DNA from: DATJFQ01 sp035492775
Lineage (GTDB): Bacteria > Acidobacteriota > Vicinamibacteria > Vicinamibacterales > 2-12-FULL-66-21
Length of the DNA: 64,000 bases
Direction of reading: 5' to 3'
Assembly (NCBI GenBank): GCA_035492775.1
Contig: DATJIW010000073.1
Location: 1-64,000 of the forward strand
Shown here: in pieces, positions 16,662-25,752 of the stretch
Position numbering within the stretch: position 1 is the first letter of the stretch
How the letters are laid out: the number at the start of each line of letters is the position of its first letter
Notes under the pieces: generated by a model
The model's input: the letters and a program-made list of their open reading frames with translations, nothing else
Database searches by the model: none
Told to the model about the DNA's origin: nothing
Made by a program: the position numbers and the translations under genes

Positions 16662-19600
16662 GCCTCCCGGCCCTCAGCGGCACTCCCGCGATCCTATGCG
16701 CGTTGGCAGTGTCGCTGATGGCACCCACCAACGAGGCCGCTTTCATCGAGCAGGCACGAACGGACTGGCAATCGCTCGATGCGAGCGCGGCTGCACTCTA
16801 CGCTCGCGGCGACCTCCCGCAGGCCATCGCGGCGGCCCAGGCGGCGCTGCGGATTGCGGCTTCGCCGCGCGAATCGGGCAAGAGTCTCGACCGTCTCGGC
16901 TTTCTGCACTACACCGCCGGCGATCTGGCCGCTGGAGAAAAGGAGCTCCGGCAGTCGCTGCAGGTTCGCGGAGAGGCATTCGGACGGGAATCCCTGGACT
17001 ACGCCGAGACCGCCAACGATCTCGCCATGCTGCTGCGGGACCGGCATCACATGGACGAGGCGGTGTCGCTGGCCTCGAAGGCCGCGGCCGTTCGCGAGCG
17101 CCTGCTCGGGCCCGACGACCTGCTGCTTGCGGAGAGCCTCAACACGCTCGGCACGATCCAGGGCCTCTCTGGCGATTACGCGACGGCGGTGACCACGTTC
17201 GAACGGGCGATGTCGATCCATGACCAGCGCTCGCCGGGCGAACGCGCGTCAGAGGAATACGGGACTTTGTGCGTCAACCTGGCAGGCACGTACCAGCGCC
17301 TCGGGAAATACGCGGCCGCCGAACGCACGTTTCAGAAAGGGCTCGACTCGCTTCGCGTGAAACCAGGCACTGCCCATCCCGCATACGCCGTCAGCCTCCT
17401 GGCGTTCGCCGCGTTCGAGGCAGATATCGGCAAGTACGTCGATGCCGAGCGTCTGTACGACGAGGGCGGCACGCTGCTCAAGTCCGAGCTGGGCGAGCAG
17501 CATCCCATGTACGCAAGCGCCCTGAACAACCGCGGCGCTTTGTATCAGGCGATTGGCAACGCCGACGCGGCGGCGGCAGATTACCAGCACAGTCTCGAGT
17601 TGAAACGAAAACTCTACGGGCCCGGTAGTCCGCAGGCGGCGAGTACGCTTCGGAATCTCGCGCATCTCACATACCCGCGCGATCACTCCGCGGGGGAGCG
17701 GCTCTTCGCCGAGGCGGTCGAGACGTACTCGCACGCGTCCAGTCCACCGCCATTCGACGACACGAGCGTGCTGCTCGGACTCGGCCGGGCGCAACGCGAG
17801 CGGAATGCGCTCGCCGATGCGCGATCGACGATCGACAAGGCCATCGAGGTCGCACGCGCCGGCCTCGGTACTCACCATCCGCTATATGCTGCCGCGCTCC
17901 GGGAGAGCGGGCTGCTCGCGATGGCCGCTGGTGACGCCACTGCAGCGCGCCGGACGCTGGACGACGCGATCCGCGTCGCAGTCGAGGCTCACGGCCCCGA
18001 CCACCCAGACCTTGCCTCGTTCCTCGACGCGCTGGCCGAGCTGGACGTGCAGCAAGGAGATTTCGCCGCCGCAGAGTCGCGGTATCGGCGCAGCCTCGAA
18101 ATCAGGAACCGTTCCCTGGCCGATGCGCTTGAAATCGGATCGGAAGCGTTCAAGCGGCAATCGATCGCGCACGCCAACGATCCCGTTCCGACGTTGATTG
18201 CCTTTCAGGAGGCAGCCGGTGATCACCTGCCGCAGGCCCGCGTGCTCGCGTTCGAAGCGGTCACCTGGCGCAAGGGGCGTGTACTCGAGCAGGTGCGCGG
18301 CTGGCGCCGCGAGCTGCGCGACACGACGGATCCGCACCTGCACGAAATGGCCGCCGAATGGCAGGCGCTTCTCGAATGCCGGACATCGCTGAACGTCGCG
18401 CTCGGCTATCGCGACGTCAAGCCCAGCGTTGTCGGTGGCTGCGGTCTGGAGCACACCGATCTGGCAGGTCGATACGAGCGGCTCCTGAGCGATCTACGGA
18501 CGCGGCGAAGCGACGACCTCGCAGCCAGGGCCGTGGCTGCCGTGGATACGTTGACTCGCCGCGGCGACGCGCTCGAAGCGTCGCTCAATCGCGCGCTGGG
18601 CGGACGAGGGGCCGAGCCCGCGGAAGTCTCGGTCGAGAGCATCCGGCGTCGTCTCGGGTCCGGCGAACGTCTGATCGAGTTCGTATCCTTCGAGTCGAAG
18701 GACGCGGAAGCGAGCGGCCAGCGTTACGGTGCGTTTGTGCTCGATAACGCCGGGTCCCTGTCGTGGCGGGATCTCGGACCAGCCGGACCTATCGACGCAT
18801 CGATCCGGGACCTGCTCGCCGCCGCAAACGACTGGAGCACGTCGGTCGCGAACCACGAGACCCTGGCGGCCGCTGCTTCCGCGCGGACCGCCGCCGACGC
18901 CGTCACGACTCTGTCGAAACAGATCTGGACGCCGCTGGCGCCGCTCGTCGATTCGGTCGCAGGTGTTCACCGTCTGCGCATTGCGCCGGACGGGCTCCTC
19001 AATCTGGTGCCGTTCGAGGCATTGTCGGACGGCCGCGCCCTGATCGATCGCTTCGCGATCGCCTATCTGCCCGCGGGCCGCGACCTGGCAATCGAGGATG
19101 CGTCGCCGCGCCCGGCGTCGGCTCCGGTCGTCATGGTCAGCCCGGGCTCGGTTCGGAAGTCCGATTCCGGGGGAGAAAACGTCGAACAACTCGCTCCGCT
19201 GACCGCGGCAGTGGCCGAAGCCGACGATGTGCGCCGGACGATAGCCGACTCGACGTTGTTCGGCATCGGCAGCGCGACCGAACGTCGGCTGAAAGCGCTG
19301 CACGGCCCGCTGCTGCTGCACATCGCCGGCCACGGCGTCATCCAGGCCGGCGACGAGACGTGCCGCGGTTCGGCGTGCGCCGGCACGACCGATCCCCTGA
19401 AACGGACGATGGCGCTGTCGGGGATTGTGCTCGAGGAAGCGTACGGAAGGGGTGGGGCGTCCGATGAGGACGGCCTCGTCACGGCTGACGAACTGCAGAA
19501 CGTGGATCTTCGCGGAACCGAGATGGTCGTGCTCTCGCAATGCCGCATGGCCAACGGCGTGGCGTCGGTCGGAGAAGGTGTCTACGGCATGCGGCGGGCA

Positions 19601-19846
19601 GCGGCGATCGCTGGCGCCCGGACGTTCGTCGCGCCGCTCTGGAACGTCGACGATGACGTGCAGCGCCAGTTGATGCACCGCTTCTACAAGGCACTCGCGT
19701 CCGGCGCGACGCGCGCGGACGCCCTTCGTACTGCCAAGCTCCAGATCCGACGGACGTCCGCCACAAGCAGCTTTCTGTATTGGGCGCCCGTCATTCTCTC
19801 GGGGTCTGCGGGTCCGCTGCCCGCGTCGACGTTCCGGGCGCGGTGA
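16658..19846 (+). CDS. TPR-CHAT caspase-like protease
   Basis: Large protein of 1062 residues. A weak signal-like hydrophobic start (about 5-23) is followed by many tetratricopeptide repeats (about 40-480), a helical linker, and a C-terminal CHAT domain (about 740-1055). The catalytic pair is visible: His in HIAGHG (H892) and Cys in VVLSQCRMANG (C962). The late CHAT motif RTFVAPLWNVDDD is also present. CHAT domains are caspase/separase-like cysteine proteases, known from separase, HetF and the TPR-CHAT protease of type III-E CRISPR. No CRISPR or gRAMP gene lies nearby. It overlaps the TPR membrane protein upstream and the YfhO-pilin gene downstream (GTGA), so all should be co-expressed. The natural substrate may be the TPR/anti-sigma protein (inference). 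Confidence 0.88.
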   Translation: MSLPALSGTPAILCALAVSLMAPTNEAAFIEQARTDWQSLDASAAALYARGDLPQAIAAAQAALRIAASPRESGKSLDRLGFLHYTAGDLAAGEKELRQSLQVRGEAFGRESLDYAETANDLAMLLRDRHHMDEAVSLASKAAAVRERLLGPDDLLLAESLNTLGTIQGLSGDYATAVTTFERAMSIHDQRSPGERASEEYGTLCVNLAGTYQRLGKYAAAERTFQKGLDSLRVKPGTAHPAYAVSLLAFAAFEADIGKYVDAERLYDEGGTLLKSELGEQHPMYASALNNRGALYQAIGNADAAAADYQHSLELKRKLYGPGSPQAASTLRNLAHLTYPRDHSAGERLFAEAVETYSHASSPPPFDDTSVLLGLGRAQRERNALADARSTIDKAIEVARAGLGTHHPLYAAALRESGLLAMAAGDATAARRTLDDAIRVAVEAHGPDHPDLASFLDALAELDVQQGDFAAAESRYRRSLEIRNRSLADALEIGSEAFKRQSIAHANDPVPTLIAFQEAAGDHLPQARVLAFEAVTWRKGRVLEQVRGWRRELRDTTDPHLHEMAAEWQALLECRTSLNVALGYRDVKPSVVGGCGLEHTDLAGRYERLLSDLRTRRSDDLAARAVAAVDTLTRRGDALEASLNRALGGRGAEPAEVSVESIRRRLGSGERLIEFVSFESKDAEASGQRYGAFVLDNAGSLSWRDLGPAGPIDASIRDLLAAANDWSTSVANHETLAAAASARTAADAVTTLSKQIWTPLAPLVDSVAGVHRLRIAPDGLLNLVPFEALSDGRALIDRFAIAYLPAGRDLAIEDASPRPASAPVVMVSPGSVRKSDSGGENVEQLAPLTAAVAEADDVRRTIADSTLFGIGSATERRLKALHGPLLLHIAGHGVIQAGDETCRGSACAGTTDPLKRTMALSGIVLEEAYGRGGASDEDGLVTADELQNVDLRGTEMVVLSQCRMANGVASVGEGVYGMRRAAAIAGARTFVAPLWNVDDDVQRQLMHRFYKALASGATRADALRTAKLQIRRTSATSSFLYWAPVILSGSAGPLPASTFRAR

Positions 19847-22752
19847 CCTCACGACCTTCCGCGACCGGACGGACGACCATCGCGGTACTGGCCGTGCTCG
19901 CCTTGTTGCCGGTCCGCGGGCTGTTTACGACCGGCCGCCTGTTCTTCGTGCGGGATCTCGGCTTCTTCTTCTGGTCGCGCCACCTCTGGCTGCGGCACAC
20001 AATCTTCGGCGGCGAACTGCCACTCTGGAATCCATACACGGCTGCAGGCCACGCCGCTTACGCCGACGCGCTGAACCAGATCTTCATGCCGCTCACCCTC
20101 GTCGTGCGGCTGCTGCCCTCGGACGTGGTGTCATTCAACCTCTGGATTGCACTGCCGCTGCCGGTGGCGACGCTCGGGATGTTCGGTTTCCTGCGCCGCC
20201 GCCTGACGATCCCGGCTTCCGCCCTGGGCGCCTGCGGCTTCGCGCTCTCCGGCGCGATGGTGTCGTCGCTCAACGCTCCGAATCTGTCCTGGTCACTGGC
20301 GCTGCTGCCCTGGCTCTGCTGGATGGGCGATCGCCTCGTGTTTCAACCCTCCGCGCCGGCCCTCGTGAGCCTTGCCGTCGTCGCCGCGCTGCAGGCATTG
20401 AGCGGCGAACCTGTGACGCTGGCGGCGAGCGTGATCGTCCTCGCGGTCTGTTCGACGACAGCGCCGCGGCGTCCGGGTGTGCGCAGGACGCGCGCGCTCA
20501 CGTGGGTTCTGGCTGCGCTTGCGATTGGCGCTGCGCTGTCGGCAGTGCAGATGCTGCCGACCACCGCCGCTGGCATCCATGCCGGCCGAGCCGCGTGGTC
20601 CGAAACACCGGATTTCTGGTCGCTCCATCCGCTTGCCGCGCTCGAAGCCGTCGTGCCGCATCTGTTCGGGAACTACTACTCGGCATTCCTCGCCGATCTG
20701 CCATGGATGACGGCGCTCAACAGCGGGCGCGAGCCGTTCTTCTATTCCATCTACGTGGGGCCGTTGATCGTGCTGCTCGCGTGTGCGGGCGCCGCTGCGT
20801 ATCCACGCCGGTCGGCGCCCTGGCTGGTGCTGCTGGTGATCTTCGGCATCGCGGCGGCCGGACAGTACACACCCATTTACCCGGCGGTGCGACGGCTGTT
20901 TCATCCGCTCGCGTTCTTCAGGTTCCCCATCAAGTACCTCGCCGTCGCCTTCTTCGCGCTCGCCGTTCTGGCGGCGTACGGGTGTGAGGGACTGTATGAT
21001 CCCGACCGCCATCCGCGGATCCGACGGACCGCGGCGGGCGGCGGCGCGCTCGCAACGCTGTTCGCAGCGCTCGTAATCGTTGCACTTGCCGCTCCATCTG
21101 CTGCCTTGCATGCAATCCATCAGGTCGCGGCGCGAATTCAGGTTTCCGATCCGGATGCCGCCGCCGCGTTCCTGCTCCACGTCGGCGAGCCGCTGGCCTC
21201 ACGATCCATCGGCCTGTTGCTCGCGGGAGCCGGCGTGCTCGCGCTGGCGGCGGGTGAGCACGGTGCGCGTCGGCGTACTGCGCGGATGGTATTGCTCGCG
21301 CTCTGTGCCGGTGATCTGGCGATCAGTAACGGCTCGCTCAATCCGACCGTCGAAGTCTCGAAACTCCGGCCGCCCGCGTGGTACGAACAACTCGCTTCGC
21401 GTGATCGCATTTACGTCGGCGGCCGCCTTCGGGGCTTCATGGACGCCGATGATCCGGACGGCAGCCCCGGCTGGGATATCCCGGCGGAACCTTCCGCCAT
21501 CGCGGGGCGCGCCGTACTGAACGCGGAGCTGCCCATGGAACCCTCCGGATGGAAAGCCAGAGAGTCCGTTTCGTACGACCTGCCGGTTCTTCTTCCCGCA
21601 GAGTACGGCGCGGCGATGCATCGGTTCGTCGACGCCGGTCCTTTCGCACGCGAGGCGTTCCTGCGGCGTTCCGGCGTCCGTTGGTGCGTGCTGCCGGAGG
21701 ACTTCGCAGACGGCAGAATCATCGCGAAGGTGCCCGACTGGCACATGATCGTCACGGAGTGCAACCCCGCCGCGAGCCGGATCTTCGTCGCAACCTCGGC
21801 GGAAATCTCATCGAATTTCCGATCCCAGCAGGATGCGCTTTTCGATCCCTCGTTGGCGGACTCCGTACTTCGCATCGACGCGACGGTGGACTCCGCCCCT
21901 GGCGCGGAAGCGGCCGATCGTCTGGACGCCGCAATCACGAAGGATTGGACGAACGAAGTCGAGCTTGCCGTATCGCTGCCGCAGGACGCATTCGTCGTCC
22001 TGCGCGATTCGTACGACCCCGGCTGGCGCGCAACGGTCGACGGCGCCGCCGTTGACGTCCTGCGTGCCGATACGCTCTTCCGCGCGGTGCACGTCCGTGC
22101 CGGCAGACACGTGATACGGTTCGTGTACCGGCCACGCATGCTTGTCACCGGTCTAAGCCTTTCAGGGATCGCCATCGTGTTCTGTTGCTTCCTCGTGCTC
22201 CCGCGCCGGAAGCGCCCGTCGTCCGCAGAGGCTGGATTCACGCTGCTCGAGCTGATGGTCGTGATGGCGCTCATCGGGATTCTGCTGGCGATTGCGTTCG
22301 CACGTTACCAGGGCATGCGCGCGCGTGCCGACGAAGCGTCGGCCGACAGCGCACTGCGAACGATCGCAACCGCCCAGTGGACGTTCGCGCTCACGTGCGG
22401 ACGCGAGAAGTACGCCACCACGCTGCCGGCCCTGGCGCAGCCGATTCCGTCGACGGGGCAGGCGTTTCTCGGTCCCGACCTGACAGGAGGCGAACAGGTG
22501 CAGCATTCGGGCTACCTGTTCCAGATGGCCGCCAAACCGATCGACGATGCGCCGCCGTCGTGCAGTGGCGTACCCGTGGCGCAGGGCTACGCGGTAACGG
22601 CCGACCCGATATCCCCAGGCGTCAGCGGGACTCGATTCCTGGCGATCAATGCGGACCGCGTCGTGTACGCCGACGAGACGCAGACGTTTACCGGCAACAT
22701 GCCGGAATCGGGTGCACCGGAGCACGGCACCGAAGTCCGCAAAGATAAATGA
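19843..22752 (+). CDS. YfhO-family membrane protein fused to a complete type IV pilin
   Basis: Single frame of 969 residues from GTG 19843, which overlaps the CHAT stop. Residues 1-785 are a paralogue of the YfhO protein at 12358 (FFVRDLGFFFWSRHLWLRH, LPLWNPYTAAGHAAYADALN, about twelve membrane helices, final helix followed by RRKRPSS). Without a stop the chain continues into SAEAG^FTLLELMVVMALIGILL, a perfect prepilin cleavage site (G798/F799, Glu at +5), and a 171-residue pilin with two cysteines (LTCGR, PPSCSG). Positive residues after the last YfhO helix place the cleavage site in the cytoplasm, where PilD cuts. PilD could release the pilin from the enzyme. Alternatively an internal GTG (22195) starts a separate pilin with a 14-residue leader. 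Confidence 0.85.
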   Translation: MTSRPSATGRTTIAVLAVLALLPVRGLFTTGRLFFVRDLGFFFWSRHLWLRHTIFGGELPLWNPYTAAGHAAYADALNQIFMPLTLVVRLLPSDVVSFNLWIALPLPVATLGMFGFLRRRLTIPASALGACGFALSGAMVSSLNAPNLSWSLALLPWLCWMGDRLVFQPSAPALVSLAVVAALQALSGEPVTLAASVIVLAVCSTTAPRRPGVRRTRALTWVLAALAIGAALSAVQMLPTTAAGIHAGRAAWSETPDFWSLHPLAALEAVVPHLFGNYYSAFLADLPWMTALNSGREPFFYSIYVGPLIVLLACAGAAAYPRRSAPWLVLLVIFGIAAAGQYTPIYPAVRRLFHPLAFFRFPIKYLAVAFFALAVLAAYGCEGLYDPDRHPRIRRTAAGGGALATLFAALVIVALAAPSAALHAIHQVAARIQVSDPDAAAAFLLHVGEPLASRSIGLLLAGAGVLALAAGEHGARRRTARMVLLALCAGDLAISNGSLNPTVEVSKLRPPAWYEQLASRDRIYVGGRLRGFMDADDPDGSPGWDIPAEPSAIAGRAVLNAELPMEPSGWKARESVSYDLPVLLPAEYGAAMHRFVDAGPFAREAFLRRSGVRWCVLPEDFADGRIIAKVPDWHMIVTECNPAASRIFVATSAEISSNFRSQQDALFDPSLADSVLRIDATVDSAPGAEAADRLDAAITKDWTNEVELAVSLPQDAFVVLRDSYDPGWRATVDGAAVDVLRADTLFRAVHVRAGRHVIRFVYRPRMLVTGLSLSGIAIVFCCFLVLPRRKRPSSAEAGFTLLELMVVMALIGILLAIAFARYQGMRARADEASADSALRTIATAQWTFALTCGREKYATTLPALAQPIPSTGQAFLGPDLTGGEQVQHSGYLFQMAAKPIDDAPPSCSGVPVAQGYAVTADPISPGVSGTRFLAINADRVVYADETQTFTGNMPESGAPEHGTEVRKDK

Positions 22753-22756
22753 GCAA

Positions 22757-22774
22757 GGATCTTTGCTAAGATCC
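22757..22774 (+). other. Hairpin between the YfhO-pilin gene and the VKOR gene
   Basis: Perfect 7-bp stem GGATCTT/AAGATCC with a TGCT loop, beginning 5 bases after the stop. No T-tract follows. It may be an mRNA processing or stability element inside the operon. Confidence 0.4.
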
Positions 22775-22790
22775 ACGCAACAACTCTCTA

Positions 22791-23972
22791 ATGTCTGCGC
22801 TGGCCCGGAAGCTTCTGGTGGGGTTCGGTGTGCTCGGACTGGCCGCGTCGAGCGCGGCCACATGGGTGCACTATCACCTCATCGTCAATCCCGACTACAC
22901 CTCGTTCTGCGACGTCAACGCGACGGTGTCCTGCAGGCAGGCGTATTTGAGCCGATATGGATCGATCGGCGGGGTTCCCGTCGCACTGGGCGGCGTGGCG
23001 TTCTTCGTACTCGTGCTGCTGCTGGTGTGGGGCAGCCGCGGAAAGAGCCGGATCGGCGATTCAGCGCCCGCGTACATCTTTTCGCTGTCGACGCTCGCGC
23101 TCGCGGCCGTGCTCTATCTCGCGTACGCGTCGTTTTTCGTGTTGAAGGAAGTCTGCCCGCTGTGCGTGACGACATACGTCGCGGTGGCCGGCATCTTCAT
23201 GATCTCCGGAGGGGCCAGCTCGGTGCCGTTATCGTCCTTACCCAGGCGTGGAATGCGCGATTTGGGCGCGCTGGTGTCCAGTCCCGTGCCGCTGATTGTC
23301 GCGCTGCTGTTTGCCGGCGGCACTGCTTCTGCGGTGGCCTTCTTCCCGCGTCCCGAAGAGCGGCCCGTCGTGACGGTCGAGGCGCTCCCGCAGGATCAAC
23401 GAAGCGAGCTGGAACGGTGGTGGGACCTGCAGCCGAAAATGGACATGCCGTATTCGAACGACGGCGCGAAGGTCCTCCTGATCAAGTTCAACGACTATCA
23501 GTGCCCGCCGTGCCGTGCGACATATTTCGCGTACGAGCCGGTCATCGAGAAATACAAGGATCGGCCGAAGGACTTCAAGTATCTGCTGAAGCACTTTCCG
23601 CTGGATCCGAAGTGCAATGGGTCCGTCGCGAACCTGGTGCATCCCGCCGCCTGCGATGCCGCCGCGGCAGCCGTCATGGCGGAGTCGAAGGGAGCGTTCG
23701 ACAAGCTGACCGACTGGTTCTTCATGCACCAGGATCAATTGAGTCCGACCACCGTCAGAACGGCCGCGAAGGACGTCGCCGGCATCACGGATTTCGACGC
23801 CCAGTATCCGAAGGCGATCCAGCGGGTGAAGACCGAAGCTGCCACCGGCGGCGCTCTGGGCGTCAACTCGACGCCGGCGTTCTTCCTCAATGGGCGCCGG
23901 ATTACCGCGCTGCCTCCGAATGCGCTCGACGCGCTCATCGAACTCGAAATCAAGAAGGCCGGAGGGCAGTAG
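22791..23972 (+). CDS. VKOR-DsbA fusion for periplasmic disulfide formation
   Basis: Membrane disulfide-bond generator of 393 residues. The N-terminal vitamin K epoxide reductase domain has about four or five helices, loop cysteines C40 and C48, and the quinone-linked CPLC motif C122/C125. A further helix at about 165-185 leads to a periplasmic DsbA-like thioredoxin domain with CPPC (C238/C241) and the cis-proline loop NSTPAFFLNG. This replaces separate DsbA and DsbB. It lies 38 bases after the YfhO-pilin gene and before pilD. All four PilA-type pilins nearby have two cysteines in the mature domain, so they are likely clients. Confidence 0.92.
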   Translation: MSALARKLLVGFGVLGLAASSAATWVHYHLIVNPDYTSFCDVNATVSCRQAYLSRYGSIGGVPVALGGVAFFVLVLLLVWGSRGKSRIGDSAPAYIFSLSTLALAAVLYLAYASFFVLKEVCPLCVTTYVAVAGIFMISGGASSVPLSSLPRRGMRDLGALVSSPVPLIVALLFAGGTASAVAFFPRPEERPVVTVEALPQDQRSELERWWDLQPKMDMPYSNDGAKVLLIKFNDYQCPPCRATYFAYEPVIEKYKDRPKDFKYLLKHFPLDPKCNGSVANLVHPAACDAAAAAVMAESKGAFDKLTDWFFMHQDQLSPTTVRTAAKDVAGITDFDAQYPKAIQRVKTEAATGGALGVNSTPAFFLNGRRITALPPNALDALIELEIKKAGGQ

Positions 23973-23992
23973 CGCCCGGCGCCCCTTGCCGC

Positions 23993-24949
23993 ATGACCGA
24001 CGTTGCGATTCGCACTCGCGATCTGAGCAAGGACTACTCGGTTGGATTCTGGCGTCCGCGCCCGTACCGGGCGCTGGACCGCCTCTCGATTGACGTCGCC
24101 CGAGGCGATGTGTTCGGGTTTCTCGGCCCGAACGGCGCAGGGAAGACGACGACGCTCAAGCTGCTGATGCAGCTCGTGTTTCCGACGAGCGGCGACGCGG
24201 AAATCCTGGGACGGCCCGTCGGCGACCTGTCCGTTCGCCGGCGAATCGGCTACCTGCCGGAGAACCCCTACTTCTACGACCACCTGACGGCCGAGGAGCT
24301 GCTGGACTACTACGGCCGGCTGTTCCGGCTGGACCGCCGTGCGCGTCGCGTCTCGACGACGCTCGATCGGGTGGGCATCGGGGCGGAACGGCGGCTGCAG
24401 CTGCGCAGGTTCTCGAAAGGCATGCTGCAGCGGGTTGGCCTCGCGCAGGCGCTGCTGAACGACCCGGACGTCCTGTTTCTCGACGAGCCGATGTCCGGGC
24501 TCGATCCGCTGGGCCGTCGCGACGTGCGCGCGCTGATCCTCGAACTTCGCGACCAGGGGCGGACGATCTTCTTCAGCTCGCACATTCTCTCGGACGCCGA
24601 AACGCTCTGCAGCCGGGTTGCGATTGTCGCGAAGGGACGTCTTGCCGCGACCGGCGCGCTCGGCGAGCTCCAGGAGTTCACGATTCTCGGTTGGGAACTC
24701 GTCGTGTCGGCGATGACGTCCGCGGCGCTGGAATCGCTCGCCGGACGCGTCCGCAACATCACGCAGATCGCGGGCGGCCGTTACGCGATCGAGCTGCCGG
24801 CGGACACGCCGCCCGATCGCATGCTCGCCGAGATCACGTTGGCGGGGGGTTCGCTCGTATCGCTCAACCCGGTACGCGAAACGCTCGAGGATTTCTTCGT
24901 CCGTCGCGTGGCACAGGTCGGCGAGGGCGCGCGGGGGCCGGCGGCATGA
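23993..24949 (+). CDS. ABC transporter ATP-binding protein
   Basis: ATPase subunit of an ABC-2 type exporter, 318 residues from ATG 23993. Visible motifs: Walker A GPNGAGKTTT, Q-loop region IGYLPENPYFYDHL, signature FSKGMLQRVGLAQA, Walker B DVLFLDEPMSGLDP, and the H-loop in FFSSHILSDAE. The C-terminal 80 residues form the extra domain common in NatA/CcmA-like proteins. The stop overlaps the permease ATG. The substrate is unknown; position inside the T4P operon suggests a linked envelope function but does not prove it. Confidence 0.92.
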   Translation: MTDVAIRTRDLSKDYSVGFWRPRPYRALDRLSIDVARGDVFGFLGPNGAGKTTTLKLLMQLVFPTSGDAEILGRPVGDLSVRRRIGYLPENPYFYDHLTAEELLDYYGRLFRLDRRARRVSTTLDRVGIGAERRLQLRRFSKGMLQRVGLAQALLNDPDVLFLDEPMSGLDPLGRRDVRALILELRDQGRTIFFSSHILSDAETLCSRVAIVAKGRLAATGALGELQEFTILGWELVVSAMTSAALESLAGRVRNITQIAGGRYAIELPADTPPDRMLAEITLAGGSLVSLNPVRETLEDFFVRRVAQVGEGARGPAA

Positions 24950-25752
24950 ATGCGGCCAGCTGCGTGGCGGTGGCGGTGTTCCGCGAGTCGGTCCGCGACA
25001 AGGTGTTCTACAACCTCGTGCTGTTTGCCCTCCTGCTGGTCGCGGCGTCGATCCTCATCGGACAGCTGACCGCCGGCCAGGACGTCAAGATCATCAAAGA
25101 CCTGGGCCTCGCCGCCACGTCGTTCTTCGGACTCTTCATCGCCGTGTTCGTCGGCACGAGCCTCGTCTCGAAGGAGGTCGAGCGGCGAAGCATCTATCCG
25201 CTCCTCGCGAAGCCCGTGAGCCGCTCCGAGTTCATCGTCGGGAAGTATTTCGGCCTGCTGTTGACGCTGCTCGCCAACATCGCCGTGATGACGGTGGCGC
25301 TGTATGCCGTCCTGTTCTTCCTCGCCCGCGGCGTGCCTGAGAACATCCAGGCGGTGTGGGATTCGCCGGCGATGGATCCCGCGATGCTCGAGGCGATCGC
25401 GCTCATCTTCGTCGACCTGGCGCTCGTGACGGCGCTGGCCCTCTTCTTCTCGAGCTACTCGAGTCCGATGCTGTCCGCGGTGTTCACGCTCGCGGTGTAT
25501 GTGATTGGGCAGTTCAACGCCGATCTGCAGCACTTCGACACGATCGTCAAATCACCGGGAGCCGCGGCGATCGGCAAGGCGTGTTATTACCTGTTGCCCG
25601 ACTTCGCGAAGTTCGACATCAAGCTGGCCGTCGTGCACGGATTGCCGGTATCGATCGGTTACGTGGCCGCGTCGGCGGCGTACGGCGCCGCATACATCGC
25701 AGCTCTCATCTTCGGCGCCATCGTCATTTTTTCGCGGAGAGACTTCAAGTGA
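24946..25752 (+). CDS. ABC-2 type permease
   Basis: Membrane partner of the preceding ATPase, 268 residues with about six helices. The N-terminal FRESVRDKVFYNLVLFALLL and VSKEVERRSIYPLLAKPVSR are typical of NosY-like permeases. ATGA overlap with the ATPase upstream and GTGA overlap with the next gene indicate tight translational coupling. Confidence 0.88.
   Translation: MNAASCVAVAVFRESVRDKVFYNLVLFALLLVAASILIGQLTAGQDVKIIKDLGLAATSFFGLFIAVFVGTSLVSKEVERRSIYPLLAKPVSRSEFIVGKYFGLLLTLLANIAVMTVALYAVLFFLARGVPENIQAVWDSPAMDPAMLEAIALIFVDLALVTALALFFSSYSSPMLSAVFTLAVYVIGQFNADLQHFDTIVKSPGAAAIGKACYYLLPDFAKFDIKLAVVHGLPVSIGYVAASAAYGAAYIAALIFGAIVIFSRRDFK

Noticed and set aside
14819..19846. A full type III-E CRISPR (gRAMP/Craspase) system
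   Set aside because: Only the TPR-CHAT and sigma elements have analogues; there is no Cas7-11, no Cas1 and no repeat array in the window.
22649..23992. Extension of the ABC ATPase upstream across the VKOR gene
   Set aside because: Shadow of VKOR-DsbA; the ATPase fold begins at ATG 23993.
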